DNA of 64,000 nt from Rhodococcus sp. 14-2483-1-2 (GCF_002259405.1 NZ_NPFW01000009.1:186001-250000), one strand, 5' to 3'; positions 29,475 through 38,280 are shown, counted from the first letter of the stretch. The notes: generated by a model from the sequence alone, not told the origin. Translations and numbers: made by a program.

Positions 29475-29515
29475 TACCGGGCCCGGTTGTGGCAGCGTCG
29501 ACGACGGGGGAGGGG

Positions 29516-30925
29516 CTATCTCGCTCGTAGGACCGAGATGCTCAGTGCCCTGGTGTAGATCGAGTCGGTGTAGATCGAATCGGCTTCGACTCGATCGAAC
29601 ATCGGCCACGACTGCCGATCGATTCCCTCGTCGTCGAACGTCGCAACGGGTATGTCCCACACGGTGGATCCGGTTCTGACGTCGATTCCGCGCAGCACTT
29701 CCGGTCCGAACAGCGTGGCCACGTCACCGTCGAGCGCGCCGACCTCCGCGAAGGTTCCCGATTCGCGACTCCACAGCGTGTTCCCGGTGTCGAGGTCGAG
29801 CGCGGATTCGGTGGCGGTGTCGTTGTTGCGCAGCAGTGCCACCGAACCCGTGATGGCGTAGGCCAGTCCGTGCGTGGACAGGAATGCCGCGGCGGGGGCG
29901 GTGATGTCCGACGGAACAGCCCAGGCCAGACTCTCGTCGGTCCACACGGGTTCGGGATTCGACGGCCGATAGCCGCCCGTCCCGAGCAGTAGCGGGCTCT
30001 CCTCGGCGGGGGAATCGAACGTCGGCTGCTGCAGGGTCACGGAATCCGTTGCAGCGAGCACGGTTCCGTCGGTGTCGACGATCTCCGAACCCACGATCGT
30101 GTTGGGGTCCGAGCAGTCGGTCCGCACCACCCGCACTGCGCCGTCGCGCGCGGCGTTGCCCGAACGAGCGCAGTCGGGAATCGTTCTGGACCACAGGTTG
30201 TCGCCGGTGTCGAGGTCGAAGGCGAACACTCCTCGGCCGTCGTCGAACAGTCCGATTCCGTTCTCGGTGTGCAGCGTGGACGCGAACGGTGCACCCGGCG
30301 AGGCCCTGGAATCGAACTGCACCGACCAGTCCGCGTCGAGGGCGTCCGCCGTGCCGCGAGACACCGTCGCCCTGGCACCCTCGCGCACCGCCCGGGTGGC
30401 GTACACATGGCCGTCCGCGGTGGTCAGACTCGTGATCGGAAAGGTTGCGTCCCGAGTACTGGACTCCCCGGATTCGGCGTCGACAGTGAGGATTTCGGAT
30501 GTCGTGCCGGTGTTGCCGCGGTAGCAGACGATCTGCCCGTCGACGAATTCCTCACCGCAACCCACGACATCGTCCGCGGGGGTGCGCCAGAGCACCGAGC
30601 CGTCCGCGATGCTCAATCCCACCAGGGTCGCGTCGACGAACTCTCTGCCGTCGAGACGGCCGACGAGCGTGACGACCGTCGACCCGTCGGAGATGGAACC
30701 GGACTCCATCGAATCGATGGCGCTGCCGTGGACGGGATCGCGAAATTGACCACCTTCGATACCCACATCCGACGGAGAGAGGGACCATCCGAGACCGGGA
30801 GCAGACCCTGTTGCACCGTCGACGGGGGTGCCGGCCGTCGGCTGCCGCTGCTCGGTTGTGCACGACGCGCAGACCAGCGTTGCTGCCAGGACCGCGGCGG
30901 CGGAGATCCGGAGACGACGTGTCAT
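29516..30925 (-). CDS. PQQ-repeat beta-propeller lipoprotein
   Basis: This 469-residue exported lipoprotein has the signal peptide MTRRLRISAAAVLAATLV with the lipid-attachment Cys at about residue 22. The rest is beta-propeller with PQQ-like blades (repeats of the type LDTGNTLWSRESG, LDTGDNLWSRTIP, DGSVLWRTPADD). No enzyme active site is evident, so it may be a scaffold or binding protein on the cell surface. ATG 30925 has a GGGAG ribosome site; an ATG at 30985 is less likely. Confidence 0.78.
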   Translation of the reverse strand: MTRRLRISAAAVLAATLVCASCTTEQRQPTAGTPVDGATGSAPGLGWSLSPSDVGIEGGQFRDPVHGSAIDSMESGSISDGSTVVTLVGRLDGREFVDATLVGLSIADGSVLWRTPADDVVGCGEEFVDGQIVCYRGNTGTTSEILTVDAESGESSTRDATFPITSLTTADGHVYATRAVREGARATVSRGTADALDADWSVQFDSRASPGAPFASTLHTENGIGLFDDGRGVFAFDLDTGDNLWSRTIPDCARSGNAARDGAVRVVRTDCSDPNTIVGSEIVDTDGTVLAATDSVTLQQPTFDSPAEESPLLLGTGGYRPSNPEPVWTDESLAWAVPSDITAPAAAFLSTHGLAYAITGSVALLRNNDTATESALDLDTGNTLWSRESGTFAEVGALDGDVATLFGPEVLRGIDVRTGSTVWDIPVATFDDEGIDRQSWPMFDRVEADSIYTDSIYTRALSISVLRAR

Positions 30926-30995
30926 GAAGGATTCTCCCGCCTGTGCAGAACCGAAAGAAGGTGGCCGGTCCGTTCTTCGAAGCATAGAGAACGAA

Positions 30996-31030
30996 AGTTC
31001 CCCGCACTCCCTGTGGGGGTGCGGGGAACT
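30996..31030 (-). terminator. Intrinsic terminator of the MarR-efflux operon
   Basis: The perfect 12-bp stem AGTTCCCCGCAC/GTGCGGGGAACT with an 11-base loop is followed on the minus strand by TTTCGTTCT. It lies 32 bp downstream of the efflux-pump stop codon. Confidence 0.8.
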
Positions 31031-31061
31031 GCCGTGACGGGTGGCCTGGTCGACGCTTGGC

Positions 31062-33050
31062 CTAGTTGACGCTCTGTCCGTTCAGGCCGGCGTGTGCGTA
31101 GTGATTGCGACTGTCGGGAATGTGGTTGTCTCCCAACACTCGAGCAATCTGCTGCTCGCTGAGTCCGAGGCGACGGAGCCGCTCGCACACTGCATCGAAA
31201 TCGAGCATCTTCGCGTCGAGTTCCTGCTGCAGTTCGATCACCTCGGCGCGGATGGCCTCGGCCTCGTCCAGTGCGGCCAACGTGTCCTTCGGCTCGGGCA
31301 ACAGCAGAGCGAGCAGTCGATCACGAGCATCGGTGCTCAGGCCCTCGAAGGGACGCTGACCCGGCTGAGCCTCGTGCCGACCCTCGGCGCGACGATCGGT
31401 GTCGTACTCGGCGGAGACGTAATCCTGAGTGGCACCGAAGGACGGGATTTCGGCGAGCTGATCCTGCGGCTCGTCCTTCGGTCCCTGTGCAGGGGCCGAC
31501 GCGATGTCGATCGTCTGGCGCAGTGGGCGATTCGGAATGAAGACGACTGCGATCAGCGTGACGATCGCGACGAAGCCGGCGATCATGAAGATGCGACCGG
31601 TTGCGTCACCGTACGCGGTGCGGACGACTTCGAGGACCGGAGCGGGCAGTGAGGTGAGATCGAGTGATCCACCGCCGCCCGACGAGCTGTCGACGCCGAG
31701 CTGGGCCAGGCCGGCTGCGGACTTGTCGGCCACCCGGGTTGCCAGCAGCGATCCGAGAACGGAGACACCGATCGCGCCGCCGAAGGTACGGAAGAACGCA
31801 ACCGTCGACGATGCCGCACCGACGTTCTGCACACTGACCGTGTTCTGCACTGCGAGAACGAGATTCTGCATCAGCATGCCGGTACCGAGGCCGACGATGG
31901 TGATGAAGATGCCGACCGTCACCAGGCTGGTGGCGTGATCGATGGTGCCCAGGAGCAGGAATCCGATCACCAGCAGGATGGAACCGGTGACGATGAACGG
32001 CTTCCACTTACCGAACTTGGTGATGAGCTGACCGGAGCCGACGGAGGCGACGAGCATGCCGAACACCAGTGGGATGGACAGCAATCCGGCCTCGGTCGGG
32101 GTGTAGCCGCGAGCGGTCTGGAAGTACTGGCCGAGGAAGGTGGTGGCTCCGAAGAGGCCGACACCGACGGCGATGGAGGCGACGATGGCCAGGCCGGTCG
32201 TGCGCTCGGTGACGATCTTGAGCGGGATGATCGGCGACTTGTGCCGAGCCTCGACGATGATCGTCAGAACCAGCAGCAGAACTCCGCCGCCCACCAGGTA
32301 GGCAGTCTCGCGGGAGAGCCAAGCGTAGTAGTCGGCCTTGCCTGCGAACGACACCCACACGAGGAGAACGGAAACGCCCGCGGTGAGCAGGAGTGCGCCG
32401 AGCCAGTCGATGGAGACGTTGTCCTTGCGGACGGTCTTGATGTGCAGGGTCTTCTGCAGCAGGCCGAGAGCGACAACTGCCAGCGGCACGCAGACGAAGA
32501 AGCACCAGCGCCAGCCGAGGGGGCTGTCGACGATGACGCCGCCCAGGATCGGACCACCGGACATCGACACGGCCATGACGGCACCGGTGTAGCCGGAGTA
32601 GCGGCCGCGATCACGCGGGGAGACGATGGTGCCGATGATGGCGATGACGAGAGCCGTCAGGCCACCCATGCCGATGCCCTGCACCACGCGTGCGGCCAGC
32701 AGGACCGGCACGTTGTGTGCGAAGCCGGCGATCAAGGAGCCCGCGACGAAGATGACGATCGCGCTCTGGACCAGCACCTTCTTGTTGAACAGGTCGGCGA
32801 GCTTGCCCCAGATGGGCGTGGACGCGGCATTGGCCAGCAGGGCCGTGGTGATGACCCAGGCGTACGCGGTCTGCGAACCCTTCAGATCACCGATGATGGT
32901 GGGCAGTGCCGTCGAGACGATCGTGGTGCTCAGCAGCGCGGTGAACAGCGCGGCCAGCAGGCCGGTGAGGGCTTCGAGGATCTGGCGATGCGACATCGCG
33001 TCGGGATCGACGACTGCCTGATTGGGCGGAGTTTCCGCAGATGTTGTCAT
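31062..33050 (-). CDS. DHA2-family (EmrB/QacA) multidrug efflux transporter
   Basis: This 662-residue major facilitator protein of the 14-helix drug:H+ antiporter-2 family spans about residues 28-520. Motif A is GKLADLFNKKVLVQ and the motif C-like segment is GGPILGGVIVDSPLGWRWCF. A long cytoplasmic C-terminal tail (about 520-662) is unusual; its end (DAVCERLRRLGLSEQQIARVL) looks helical. The MarR gene lies three bases upstream on the same transcript, so the pump is probably induced by a toxic ligand of that repressor. Confidence 0.88.
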   Translation of the reverse strand: MTTSAETPPNQAVVDPDAMSHRQILEALTGLLAALFTALLSTTIVSTALPTIIGDLKGSQTAYAWVITTALLANAASTPIWGKLADLFNKKVLVQSAIVIFVAGSLIAGFAHNVPVLLAARVVQGIGMGGLTALVIAIIGTIVSPRDRGRYSGYTGAVMAVSMSGGPILGGVIVDSPLGWRWCFFVCVPLAVVALGLLQKTLHIKTVRKDNVSIDWLGALLLTAGVSVLLVWVSFAGKADYYAWLSRETAYLVGGGVLLLVLTIIVEARHKSPIIPLKIVTERTTGLAIVASIAVGVGLFGATTFLGQYFQTARGYTPTEAGLLSIPLVFGMLVASVGSGQLITKFGKWKPFIVTGSILLVIGFLLLGTIDHATSLVTVGIFITIVGLGTGMLMQNLVLAVQNTVSVQNVGAASSTVAFFRTFGGAIGVSVLGSLLATRVADKSAAGLAQLGVDSSSGGGGSLDLTSLPAPVLEVVRTAYGDATGRIFMIAGFVAIVTLIAVVFIPNRPLRQTIDIASAPAQGPKDEPQDQLAEIPSFGATQDYVSAEYDTDRRAEGRHEAQPGQRPFEGLSTDARDRLLALLLPEPKDTLAALDEAEAIRAEVIELQQELDAKMLDFDAVCERLRRLGLSEQQIARVLGDNHIPDSRNHYAHAGLNGQSVN

Positions 33051-33053
33051 GTT

Positions 33054-33539
33054 CTATCTCGCAATCAATTCAATGCGGGCCACGTCCTGGTGCTGAGCGT
33101 GGGCGTCTTCGGTGAAGGTGTCGTTCAGTTTGCGGATCGAGTCGAGTGCTTCGAGTGCCTCGGACTCGCTCCAGCCGCTCAGCATTTCTGCCAGGCGGCG
33201 TGCACGTCTGTCCCAAATTTGCTTCAGTCGAACCTGACCGAGGTCCGACACACAGACCCGCGACGCACGTTTGTCGTCGGGATCCGGATGCCGATCGATG
33301 TAGCCGAGGTCGACGAGATCTGCGATCTGCCGGCTGAGGGCGGACTGACTGACGCAGAGCCTGCTGGCCAGGTCGGTCTGTCTGCATTCGCCCTCGGTCG
33401 CCAGGATGGCCAGAACTCCGGTCAGGGCCTGCGGTAGGGGTGAATCCTCGACTCCGGTGGTCACGGCCCGCTTCAGCGTGCGCCCGAAGAGAAATACCTC
33501 TTCGACCAACGACTCCGCTGTCGTGGATTGAACTGCCAT
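33054..33539 (-). CDS. MarR-family repressor
   Basis: This 161-residue winged-helix protein has the recognition helix region QTDLASRLCVSQSALSRQIA and wing DRHPDPDDKRASRVCVS (about residues 55-95). It is the first gene of a two-gene operon with the DHA2 efflux pump (gap three bases) and should autorepress. The upstream region is strongly AT-rich against the GC-rich background. Confidence 0.87.
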   Translation of the reverse strand: MAVQSTTAESLVEEVFLFGRTLKRAVTTGVEDSPLPQALTGVLAILATEGECRQTDLASRLCVSQSALSRQIADLVDLGYIDRHPDPDDKRASRVCVSDLGQVRLKQIWDRRARRLAEMLSGWSESEALEALDSIRKLNDTFTEDAHAQHQDVARIELIAR

Positions 33540-33563
33540 GAGTGCTCCAACGATGAGGGTGAT

Positions 33564-33613
33564 TTACTTGCTGTCTGCAACCATATATATACATACATGC
33601 GCTAAGCAAATAA
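33564..33613. promoter_or_regulatory. AT-rich promoter region with candidate MarR operator
   Basis: Upstream of the MarR start are the arms TTACTTGCT (33564-33572) and AGCAAATAA (33605-33613). They are complementary with one mismatch and flank an ATATATATACATACAT tract. This composition is exceptional in the window and marks the likely promoter/operator. The exact operator boundaries are a guess. Confidence 0.4.
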
Positions 33614-33674
33614 TATTCCTGTCTCGTGGGTCACAGTGACGGGTCTGCTGGGGCTAGGGGGAGATCCGAACGGG

Positions 33675-33744
33675 GGATCGGCTCCCCGGATGTGGATTTG
33701 GGCCTCCGATTGCAGTCACAAATCCGAAACTGGGGAGCCGATCC
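33675..33744. repeat. 70-bp symmetric inverted repeat
   Basis: Perfect 13-base outer arms GGATCGGCTCCCC (33675-33687) and GGGGAGCCGATCC (33732-33744) enclose a second pair, GGATTTG (33694-33700) and CAAATCC (33719-33725), separated from them by six bases on each side. It sits between the divergent MarR and VOC genes, so it is not an ordinary terminator of an adjacent gene. It may be a regulatory RNA hairpin, an operator, or a small palindromic element. Confidence 0.75.
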
Positions 33745-33775
33745 TGGGCACGGGGCAGGGGGATACAGTCCGGGC

Positions 33776-34126
33776 ATGGACGTTGTGCGCGCGATGCCAC
33801 TGCTCACTGTCACCGATCTCGACGCGACGCTGGACGCGTACGTCCAGGTGACCGGCATGGAGGTGGTGATGAATCACGGTTGGATCGCCACGCTTGCCCC
33901 GTCGGGAGACAGCTCGGCGCAGCTGAGTCTGATCACCGCCGATCCCACCGGGCCGGTCAATCCGTCCGCGTCGATCGAGGTGGACGACGTGGACGCGGCC
34001 TATAGAGCTGCCGTCGACGCGGATCTCGAGATCGTCTACGAGATCAGCAACGAGGAGTGGGGCGTCCGCCGATTCTTCTTCCGCGATGCAGGCGGCAATG
34101 TGGTGAACGTGCTTGCTCACATGTGA
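33776..34126 (+). CDS. VOC-superfamily (glyoxalase-like) protein
   Basis: This 116-residue single-module vicinal-oxygen-chelate protein shows the paired beta-alpha-beta pattern (AMPLLTVTDLDATLDAYVQV and VDDVDAAYRAAVDADLEI) and ends RRFFFRDAGGNVVNVLAH, which carries the usual C-terminal metal-ligand region. Such proteins are glyoxalases, dioxygenases or antibiotic-binding proteins; the role here is not predictable. It ends close to the convergent TDT transporter gene. Confidence 0.78.
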   Translation: MDVVRAMPLLTVTDLDATLDAYVQVTGMEVVMNHGWIATLAPSGDSSAQLSLITADPTGPVNPSASIEVDDVDAAYRAAVDADLEIVYEISNEEWGVRRFFFRDAGGNVVNVLAHM

Positions 34127-34128
34127 GA

Positions 34129-35247
34129 TCAGTGGGGGTGCAGCAGGTTCCCTCGTAGAACACCTCGAACAGTGCGGGTGGCCACGATGATCCAGGCGGC
34201 GAGCAGTAGGACGTACAGGGCAACGGCCAGAGCCTGCACCGCACCGAAGTTCAGCGCATGACCCAGTGCAGTCGCTCCGGTGACGCAGGTTCCGATGGGG
34301 AACGTGAACGACCACCACGTCAGCGAGAACCCCAAGTTTCTGCGTGCCGCGTGCACGGTCAGAGCAGTCGCGAGCGCGAACATCAGCATTCCGAAGCCGC
34401 CCATGATCAGCCCGTAGCCGATACCGAACACGTGTAACCCGACGGCGATCGACGACTGTGCGCCGGTGAACACCATCGATGCGTCGGTGCCCAGCAGGTT
34501 GGCCGCCGTGATCGACTGACCGATCAACCCCAGCGTGATCCACACGGTCGGAGCCGCGTCGACGGGCGGCAGACCGCCGTGCAACAGACGTCCGTAGATC
34601 AGAGTCAGCGTGATCATCCCGACGATCAGCGACAGCCCGAACATCGCGTAGCAGGCGCACAGCAGCGCCAGCCGCCACTGGCCTTCGGGCAGGTGCGGAA
34701 GCAGCAACGCCCCGGTCGACGCCGACACCATCGGCGGGACGACGGGCATCAGCCACGCGGGCAGGGCTGCGACGTCGCGATGATCGGACGCGGTGATCAT
34801 CCGAAACGGAACGACGACGCTGGTGAGCAGACCGGCGATCGTCCCGGCGATCCACAGGCCGGCGAACAGCGTGGTGGCCGCGGTCGGTCCGAGCAGATCC
34901 GCTCCGAGCAGACCTGCGCCCGCGCCGACGGTGAGCATCGCCATGGGCGGAGCGCCGTAGAACTGCACCATCACCGGGTGCCGGGCATAGGCGACGGCCC
35001 GGTCGCGGTGCCCGGTCCAGTGCATCACGAAGGCCGCACCGATCACGACCAGCGCCGCGGCGGCACAGGCCCAGACAGCGACCGCGAAGACGTGCAGAGC
35101 CGGGAATTGCACCGGCAACGTTGCGGCCGCGGTGGCCACGATGCCGGTCCCCATCACCGCGGCGAACCAGTTGGGGGTGATGTGCTCGAAGGGTCGGCGG
35201 TGCGAAAGGTGCTCGGTCGAGATGGCGGCGTGGTCGGTCACGGTCAT
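34129..35247 (-). CDS. TDT-family (TehA/SLAC1-like) transporter
   Basis: This 372-residue protein of ten hydrophobic helices starts with the family-typical ITPNWFAAVMGTGIVA and contains VVPFRMITASDH and WWSFTFPIGTCVTGA. The TDT family comprises tellurite/anion channels, C4-dicarboxylate carriers and sulfite exporters. The adjacent LysR regulator and palindrome suggest inducible export of sulfite or another anion, which is inference. The promoter lies in the 68-bp gap after the LysR gene. Confidence 0.83.
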   Translation of the reverse strand: MTVTDHAAISTEHLSHRRPFEHITPNWFAAVMGTGIVATAAATLPVQFPALHVFAVAVWACAAAALVVIGAAFVMHWTGHRDRAVAYARHPVMVQFYGAPPMAMLTVGAGAGLLGADLLGPTAATTLFAGLWIAGTIAGLLTSVVVPFRMITASDHRDVAALPAWLMPVVPPMVSASTGALLLPHLPEGQWRLALLCACYAMFGLSLIVGMITLTLIYGRLLHGGLPPVDAAPTVWITLGLIGQSITAANLLGTDASMVFTGAQSSIAVGLHVFGIGYGLIMGGFGMLMFALATALTVHAARRNLGFSLTWWSFTFPIGTCVTGATALGHALNFGAVQALAVALYVLLLAAWIIVATRTVRGVLRGNLLHPH

Positions 35248-35303
35248 GTCTTCAGCCTGCGCGGCACCGTGCCCGGCCGGTAGGCGTCAGTTCGTCCACC
35301 AGC

Positions 35304-35320
35304 CATAACCCAGGGTTATG
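35304..35320. promoter_or_regulatory. LysR-type operator palindrome
   Basis: CATAACCC-A-GGGTTATG is a perfect 17-base palindrome that contains the TNA-N7-TNA pattern of LysR sites. It overlaps the stop codon of the LysR gene and lies 57-73 bp upstream of the transporter start, an appropriate activation distance. Confidence 0.65.
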
Positions 35321-36230
35321 ACTGAAGTCGAGTCTTCGCCGCCACTGTGAGCAACTCCGCGGCCGGTCCACTCGGCGCGCGACCGGACGGCCAGATCGCC
35401 CGCAACTCACGACGCAGAGTCAATCCTGGGATCGGTACGCGGACCAGGGTTCCCGCGGCCAGCTCGGGGGCGACGGCCAGTGAGCTCAGTACGGCCCCAC
35501 CGATGCCTGCCCCGACAGCGGACTTGATCGCCGTCGTCGAGGAGACCTCGAGGAGCGGCGACATCGGCTGTCCGAGACCCGCTGCAGCCACGGCGCTTTC
35601 GTAGGCCGAGCGCGTTCCCGACCCCGCCTCCCGCGTCACCAGTGCGGTGGCGACGATCTCGGTGGCCGACGGCGGAGTGGATGCCCAGGAGTGATCCGGT
35701 GCCACCACGAGCACCAGCTCGTCGGTGGCCACTGTCCGGTGGTCCAGTGCTGCAGGCACATCGGGACTTTCGATGAAGCCGAGATCGGCGGCGCCCGCGA
35801 GCACCTTCTCGGCGACCACCGTCGAATTACCCGAACTCAGCGTCGGAACGATGTGCGGGACGAGCGTGTGCAGCGTGACCAGCCAGCGCGGCAGAAGATA
35901 CTCTGCGACAGTCTGACTCGCGGCGATCTGCACATGGCCGATGCGTTCGGCGTGCAACGTGGCGATCGCCGTCGCCAAGTCCTCGGCGGACCGAACGACC
36001 GGCGCGGCCCAGCTCGCGACGAGCTCACCGAGGTCGGTCAGTACCGTTCCTCGCGCTCCGCGCCGCAGCAGCGGAGCGCCGACGCGTCTCTCCAGCGCAC
36101 GGATGCGCGCACTGGCCGCCGGCTGCGACATTCCGTGAGCTCTACCCGCTCGCCCGATGCTGCCGAGCTCGGCGACCGACAGCAGCAGGTCGATGCTGGT
36201 GAGATCGGCAACGTGAGGGGGAAGCGGCAC
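35316..36230 (-). CDS. LysR-family regulator
   Basis: This 304-residue LysR protein of the CysL/CbbR-like branch has an N-terminal winged helix (LLSVAELGSIGRAGRAHGMS, recognition QPAASARIRALERRVG, residues about 14-52). Its periplasmic-binding-like effector domain follows, with TREAGSGTRSAYES being the usual anion-contact segment. It starts at GTG 36230. It precedes the TDT transporter gene on the same strand and probably activates it through the palindrome over its own stop codon. Confidence 0.86.
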   Translation of the reverse strand: MPLPPHVADLTSIDLLLSVAELGSIGRAGRAHGMSQPAASARIRALERRVGAPLLRRGARGTVLTDLGELVASWAAPVVRSAEDLATAIATLHAERIGHVQIAASQTVAEYLLPRWLVTLHTLVPHIVPTLSSGNSTVVAEKVLAGAADLGFIESPDVPAALDHRTVATDELVLVVAPDHSWASTPPSATEIVATALVTREAGSGTRSAYESAVAAAGLGQPMSPLLEVSSTTAIKSAVGAGIGGAVLSSLAVAPELAAGTLVRVPIPGLTLRRELRAIWPSGRAPSGPAAELLTVAAKTRLQS

Positions 36231-36248
36231 AGGGCGAGCCTACTTTCG

Positions 36249-37121
36249 TCAGTACTCGCCGAACAGGTCCAGCTCGCCCTCGGGCTCGGCGTCCGGGTCC
36301 GGGTCGCTTTCGGTATCGGTATCGGTATCGGTATCGGTATCGGAGTCGCGCTCGTGCAGCACCGAACCAACCAACGCGGTGACGTCGATCGCGGCGGGAT
36401 CGGGGATCGGATGCCCCTCGACGAAAGCGAGTCGCTCGGCCGACAGGTAGGCCAGGCGCACGGCCTGGACCACGAGGACGCGCCGTAGTCCCTCGGAGAC
36501 CTCACCGCGTTCGCGAGTGACCGCTGCCAACCGTGAGATGGTCTCGGCGCGGCGTGCGATGCGGATATCGGGATGTCCGCGCTCGCGGCGGGTCTGCTCG
36601 GAGATCAGCGACCGACGCAGTGACGCGGGGAGTGCGATGGGCTCCGAGACCGGCGGAATCTTCTCGTTGAGGATCGCCTTGTGCCGCGACTTGTCGATGG
36701 CCTCGAGGTATGCCGTGTACTCGTGAGCATTCAGATCACGCTCGGCGGCGCGGAATTGCTCTGCGCCGTCGGACTTCTTGAGATCCTCGTACTGCCACAG
36801 CGGCCAGATCTCGATCTCCGCGACCTCGAAGACGTCGAGCACTCGCATCGCGACGGCGTCGGTTCGCTGGTTGGTCAGGTGACGCTGCACCCGGACGCTG
36901 AGCTTCTCCTTGGTCTGCCCCACGTAGATCGGCTCGCCGTCGTAATCGTAGAACGCATACACGCCCCACTTGGCCGCCGACCACACCCGGCCCCGATCGT
37001 CCTTCTCACCCAGCACTTCTCGCAGAGCAGTACGAAAGGACTGCACGTCGTCCGCGGGAAGAGTGCTCTTGCGCGGCGCGACGGCAGACGACCGCAGCGA
37101 GGACTTACCGTGACTGGACAT
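36249..37121 (-). CDS. Type II restriction endonuclease, GIY-YIG (Eco29kI-like)
   Basis: This 290-residue nuclease has the GIY-YIG core with GVYAFYDYDGEPIYVGQT (residues 53-70). The Arg and His are in RVQRHL (Arg77, His81), and Glu140 and Asn152 show the 12-residue separation known from R.Eco29kI. The C-terminal tail is an acidic Asp-Thr/Asp-Pro repeat encoded by a hexanucleotide microsatellite. The gene overlaps the C5 methyltransferase by 17 bp and follows it in transcription. This order makes methylation precede cleavage. The target is probably CCGCGG as for Eco29kI, by family analogy only. Confidence 0.87.
   Translation of the reverse strand: MSSHGKSSLRSSAVAPRKSTLPADDVQSFRTALREVLGEKDDRGRVWSAAKWGVYAFYDYDGEPIYVGQTKEKLSVRVQRHLTNQRTDAVAMRVLDVFEVAEIEIWPLWQYEDLKKSDGAEQFRAAERDLNAHEYTAYLEAIDKSRHKAILNEKIPPVSEPIALPASLRRSLISEQTRRERGHPDIRIARRAETISRLAAVTRERGEVSEGLRRVLVVQAVRLAYLSAERLAFVEGHPIPDPAAIDVTALVGSVLHERDSDTDTDTDTDTESDPDPDAEPEGELDLFGEY
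36311..36340. repeat. Hexanucleotide microsatellite in the restriction gene
   Basis: Five perfect tandem CGGTAT units encode an Asp-Thr repeat near the C-terminus of the GIY-YIG nuclease. Because the unit is six bases, slippage would change only the length of the acidic tail and never shift the frame. Confidence 0.9.
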
Positions 37122-38280
37122 GTGCCGCAGTCGAACTCAGGGTCCCGCTGACCAGTGGCATCAGGTAGTGCTCGGCGAGCCACGCGACCACGGGAACGCA
37201 CACGGCATCACCGAAACCGAAGAGCGCCTGATTGTTTCGCAGACCGTCGAGTGTGTACTCGCCCGCACCCATCAGGCGAGCGTACTCGAGTGGCGTCATC
37301 CATCGCACCTGCAAACGGCCGTTGCCCATCTTGACCACCGCTTGCTTGGACGAACCGCCGCGGGCGGTACGGAGGCAACCGGAGATGTCGTCGGGGCGCG
37401 CCTCCCACACGGCGACGCCGTTGCGGGTGCGACGGTAGGCGGTGCGGTAGCTGACCTTGCGAGCCCTCTTCAGAATTTCGATGCGCTGCAACTGAATCGG
37501 CGACAACGACTGCACGAACGCCGCGGTTCGGGCTGCATCCCACCACCGCTCGTCGCGGTAGTCCATGCGCTCGACCACATCACCGAGACCACTGGTCAGC
37601 GGAATCGGTGGACTCGGCAGCGGAGCCCGATGCGTCAGCAACGTCGAATCGCCGTACACCGCCTGCAACCAATCCGGTCGAAGCTCACTGTTGGGATCGC
37701 GGGCATCCTCGGGGGGATTCTGCGCCCCGATGAGGAACAGCCGTGGACGTGACTGCGGAACGAAGCGTCGAGCATCGATGGTGAGGACATCGACCGAGTA
37801 GCCGAGCTCGTTGAGCTCCCGGACCGCTGCGGCCAGATCGTCTCCACCGTGACTCGTCGCCAGCCCGACGACGTTCTCGAGCACGACCACCTGGGGCCGA
37901 GCATCACCGAGCTCGCTCAGGACCCGAGTGAAATGCCGGAACGTAGAGGAGTTCTTGCCCGCAAGCCCGGCCCGGCCGCCGGCCAACGACAAGTCGGTGC
38001 AGGGAAACGACGCCCACGCCAACGACAGCCCCTCGGGCAGATCGTCTCCTCGAGTGCGAGCGACATCACCGAGTTGGAAATGGCCTGCGTCGTCGCCGAA
38101 GTGCTGGCGATACATGTGATGCTTGTCGCGCTCGATGTCGTTGGCCCACGAGACCTCGAAACCGGCCTGCTCCAAGCCCATTCGCACCAGGCCGATACCG
38201 GCGAAGAACTCCGCGACAGTGTGGATCCGACCGAGCGCAGGTGCCGAAGAACCACCCGGCACCACAGTCAACTTCGGCAT
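37105..38280 (-). CDS. DNA (cytosine-5)-methyltransferase of a type II RM system
   Basis: This 391-residue C5 methyltransferase shows motif I FFAGIGLVRMGLEQAGF (residues 25-41). Motif IV is FPCTDLSLAGG with catalytic Cys94, motif VI is ENVVGL (135-140) and motif VIII is QSRPRLFLIG. The variable target-recognition region follows, then the C-terminal motifs IX and X (LMGAGEYTLDG, FGDAVCVPVVAWLAEHYL). It protects host DNA from the GIY-YIG nuclease encoded immediately downstream, with overlapping ends. The pair is alike in order to the Eco29kI system. Confidence 0.92.
   Translation of the reverse strand: MPKLTVVPGGSSAPALGRIHTVAEFFAGIGLVRMGLEQAGFEVSWANDIERDKHHMYRQHFGDDAGHFQLGDVARTRGDDLPEGLSLAWASFPCTDLSLAGGRAGLAGKNSSTFRHFTRVLSELGDARPQVVVLENVVGLATSHGGDDLAAAVRELNELGYSVDVLTIDARRFVPQSRPRLFLIGAQNPPEDARDPNSELRPDWLQAVYGDSTLLTHRAPLPSPPIPLTSGLGDVVERMDYRDERWWDAARTAAFVQSLSPIQLQRIEILKRARKVSYRTAYRRTRNGVAVWEARPDDISGCLRTARGGSSKQAVVKMGNGRLQVRWMTPLEYARLMGAGEYTLDGLRNNQALFGFGDAVCVPVVAWLAEHYLMPLVSGTLSSTAAHVQSR

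Noticed and set aside
28092..29660. 522-codon minus-strand frame opposite gabD2
   Set aside because: Shadow of the aldehyde dehydrogenase gene; no domain and no ribosome site.
31935..33437. Long open frame of 500 codons on the + strand opposite the efflux pump and MarR genes
   Set aside because: A high-GC shadow frame of low-complexity composition; the minus-strand genes have clear domains.
36311..36340. Hexanucleotide repeat as a phase-variation switch
   Set aside because: The unit is a multiple of three, so slippage cannot turn the restriction gene on or off.
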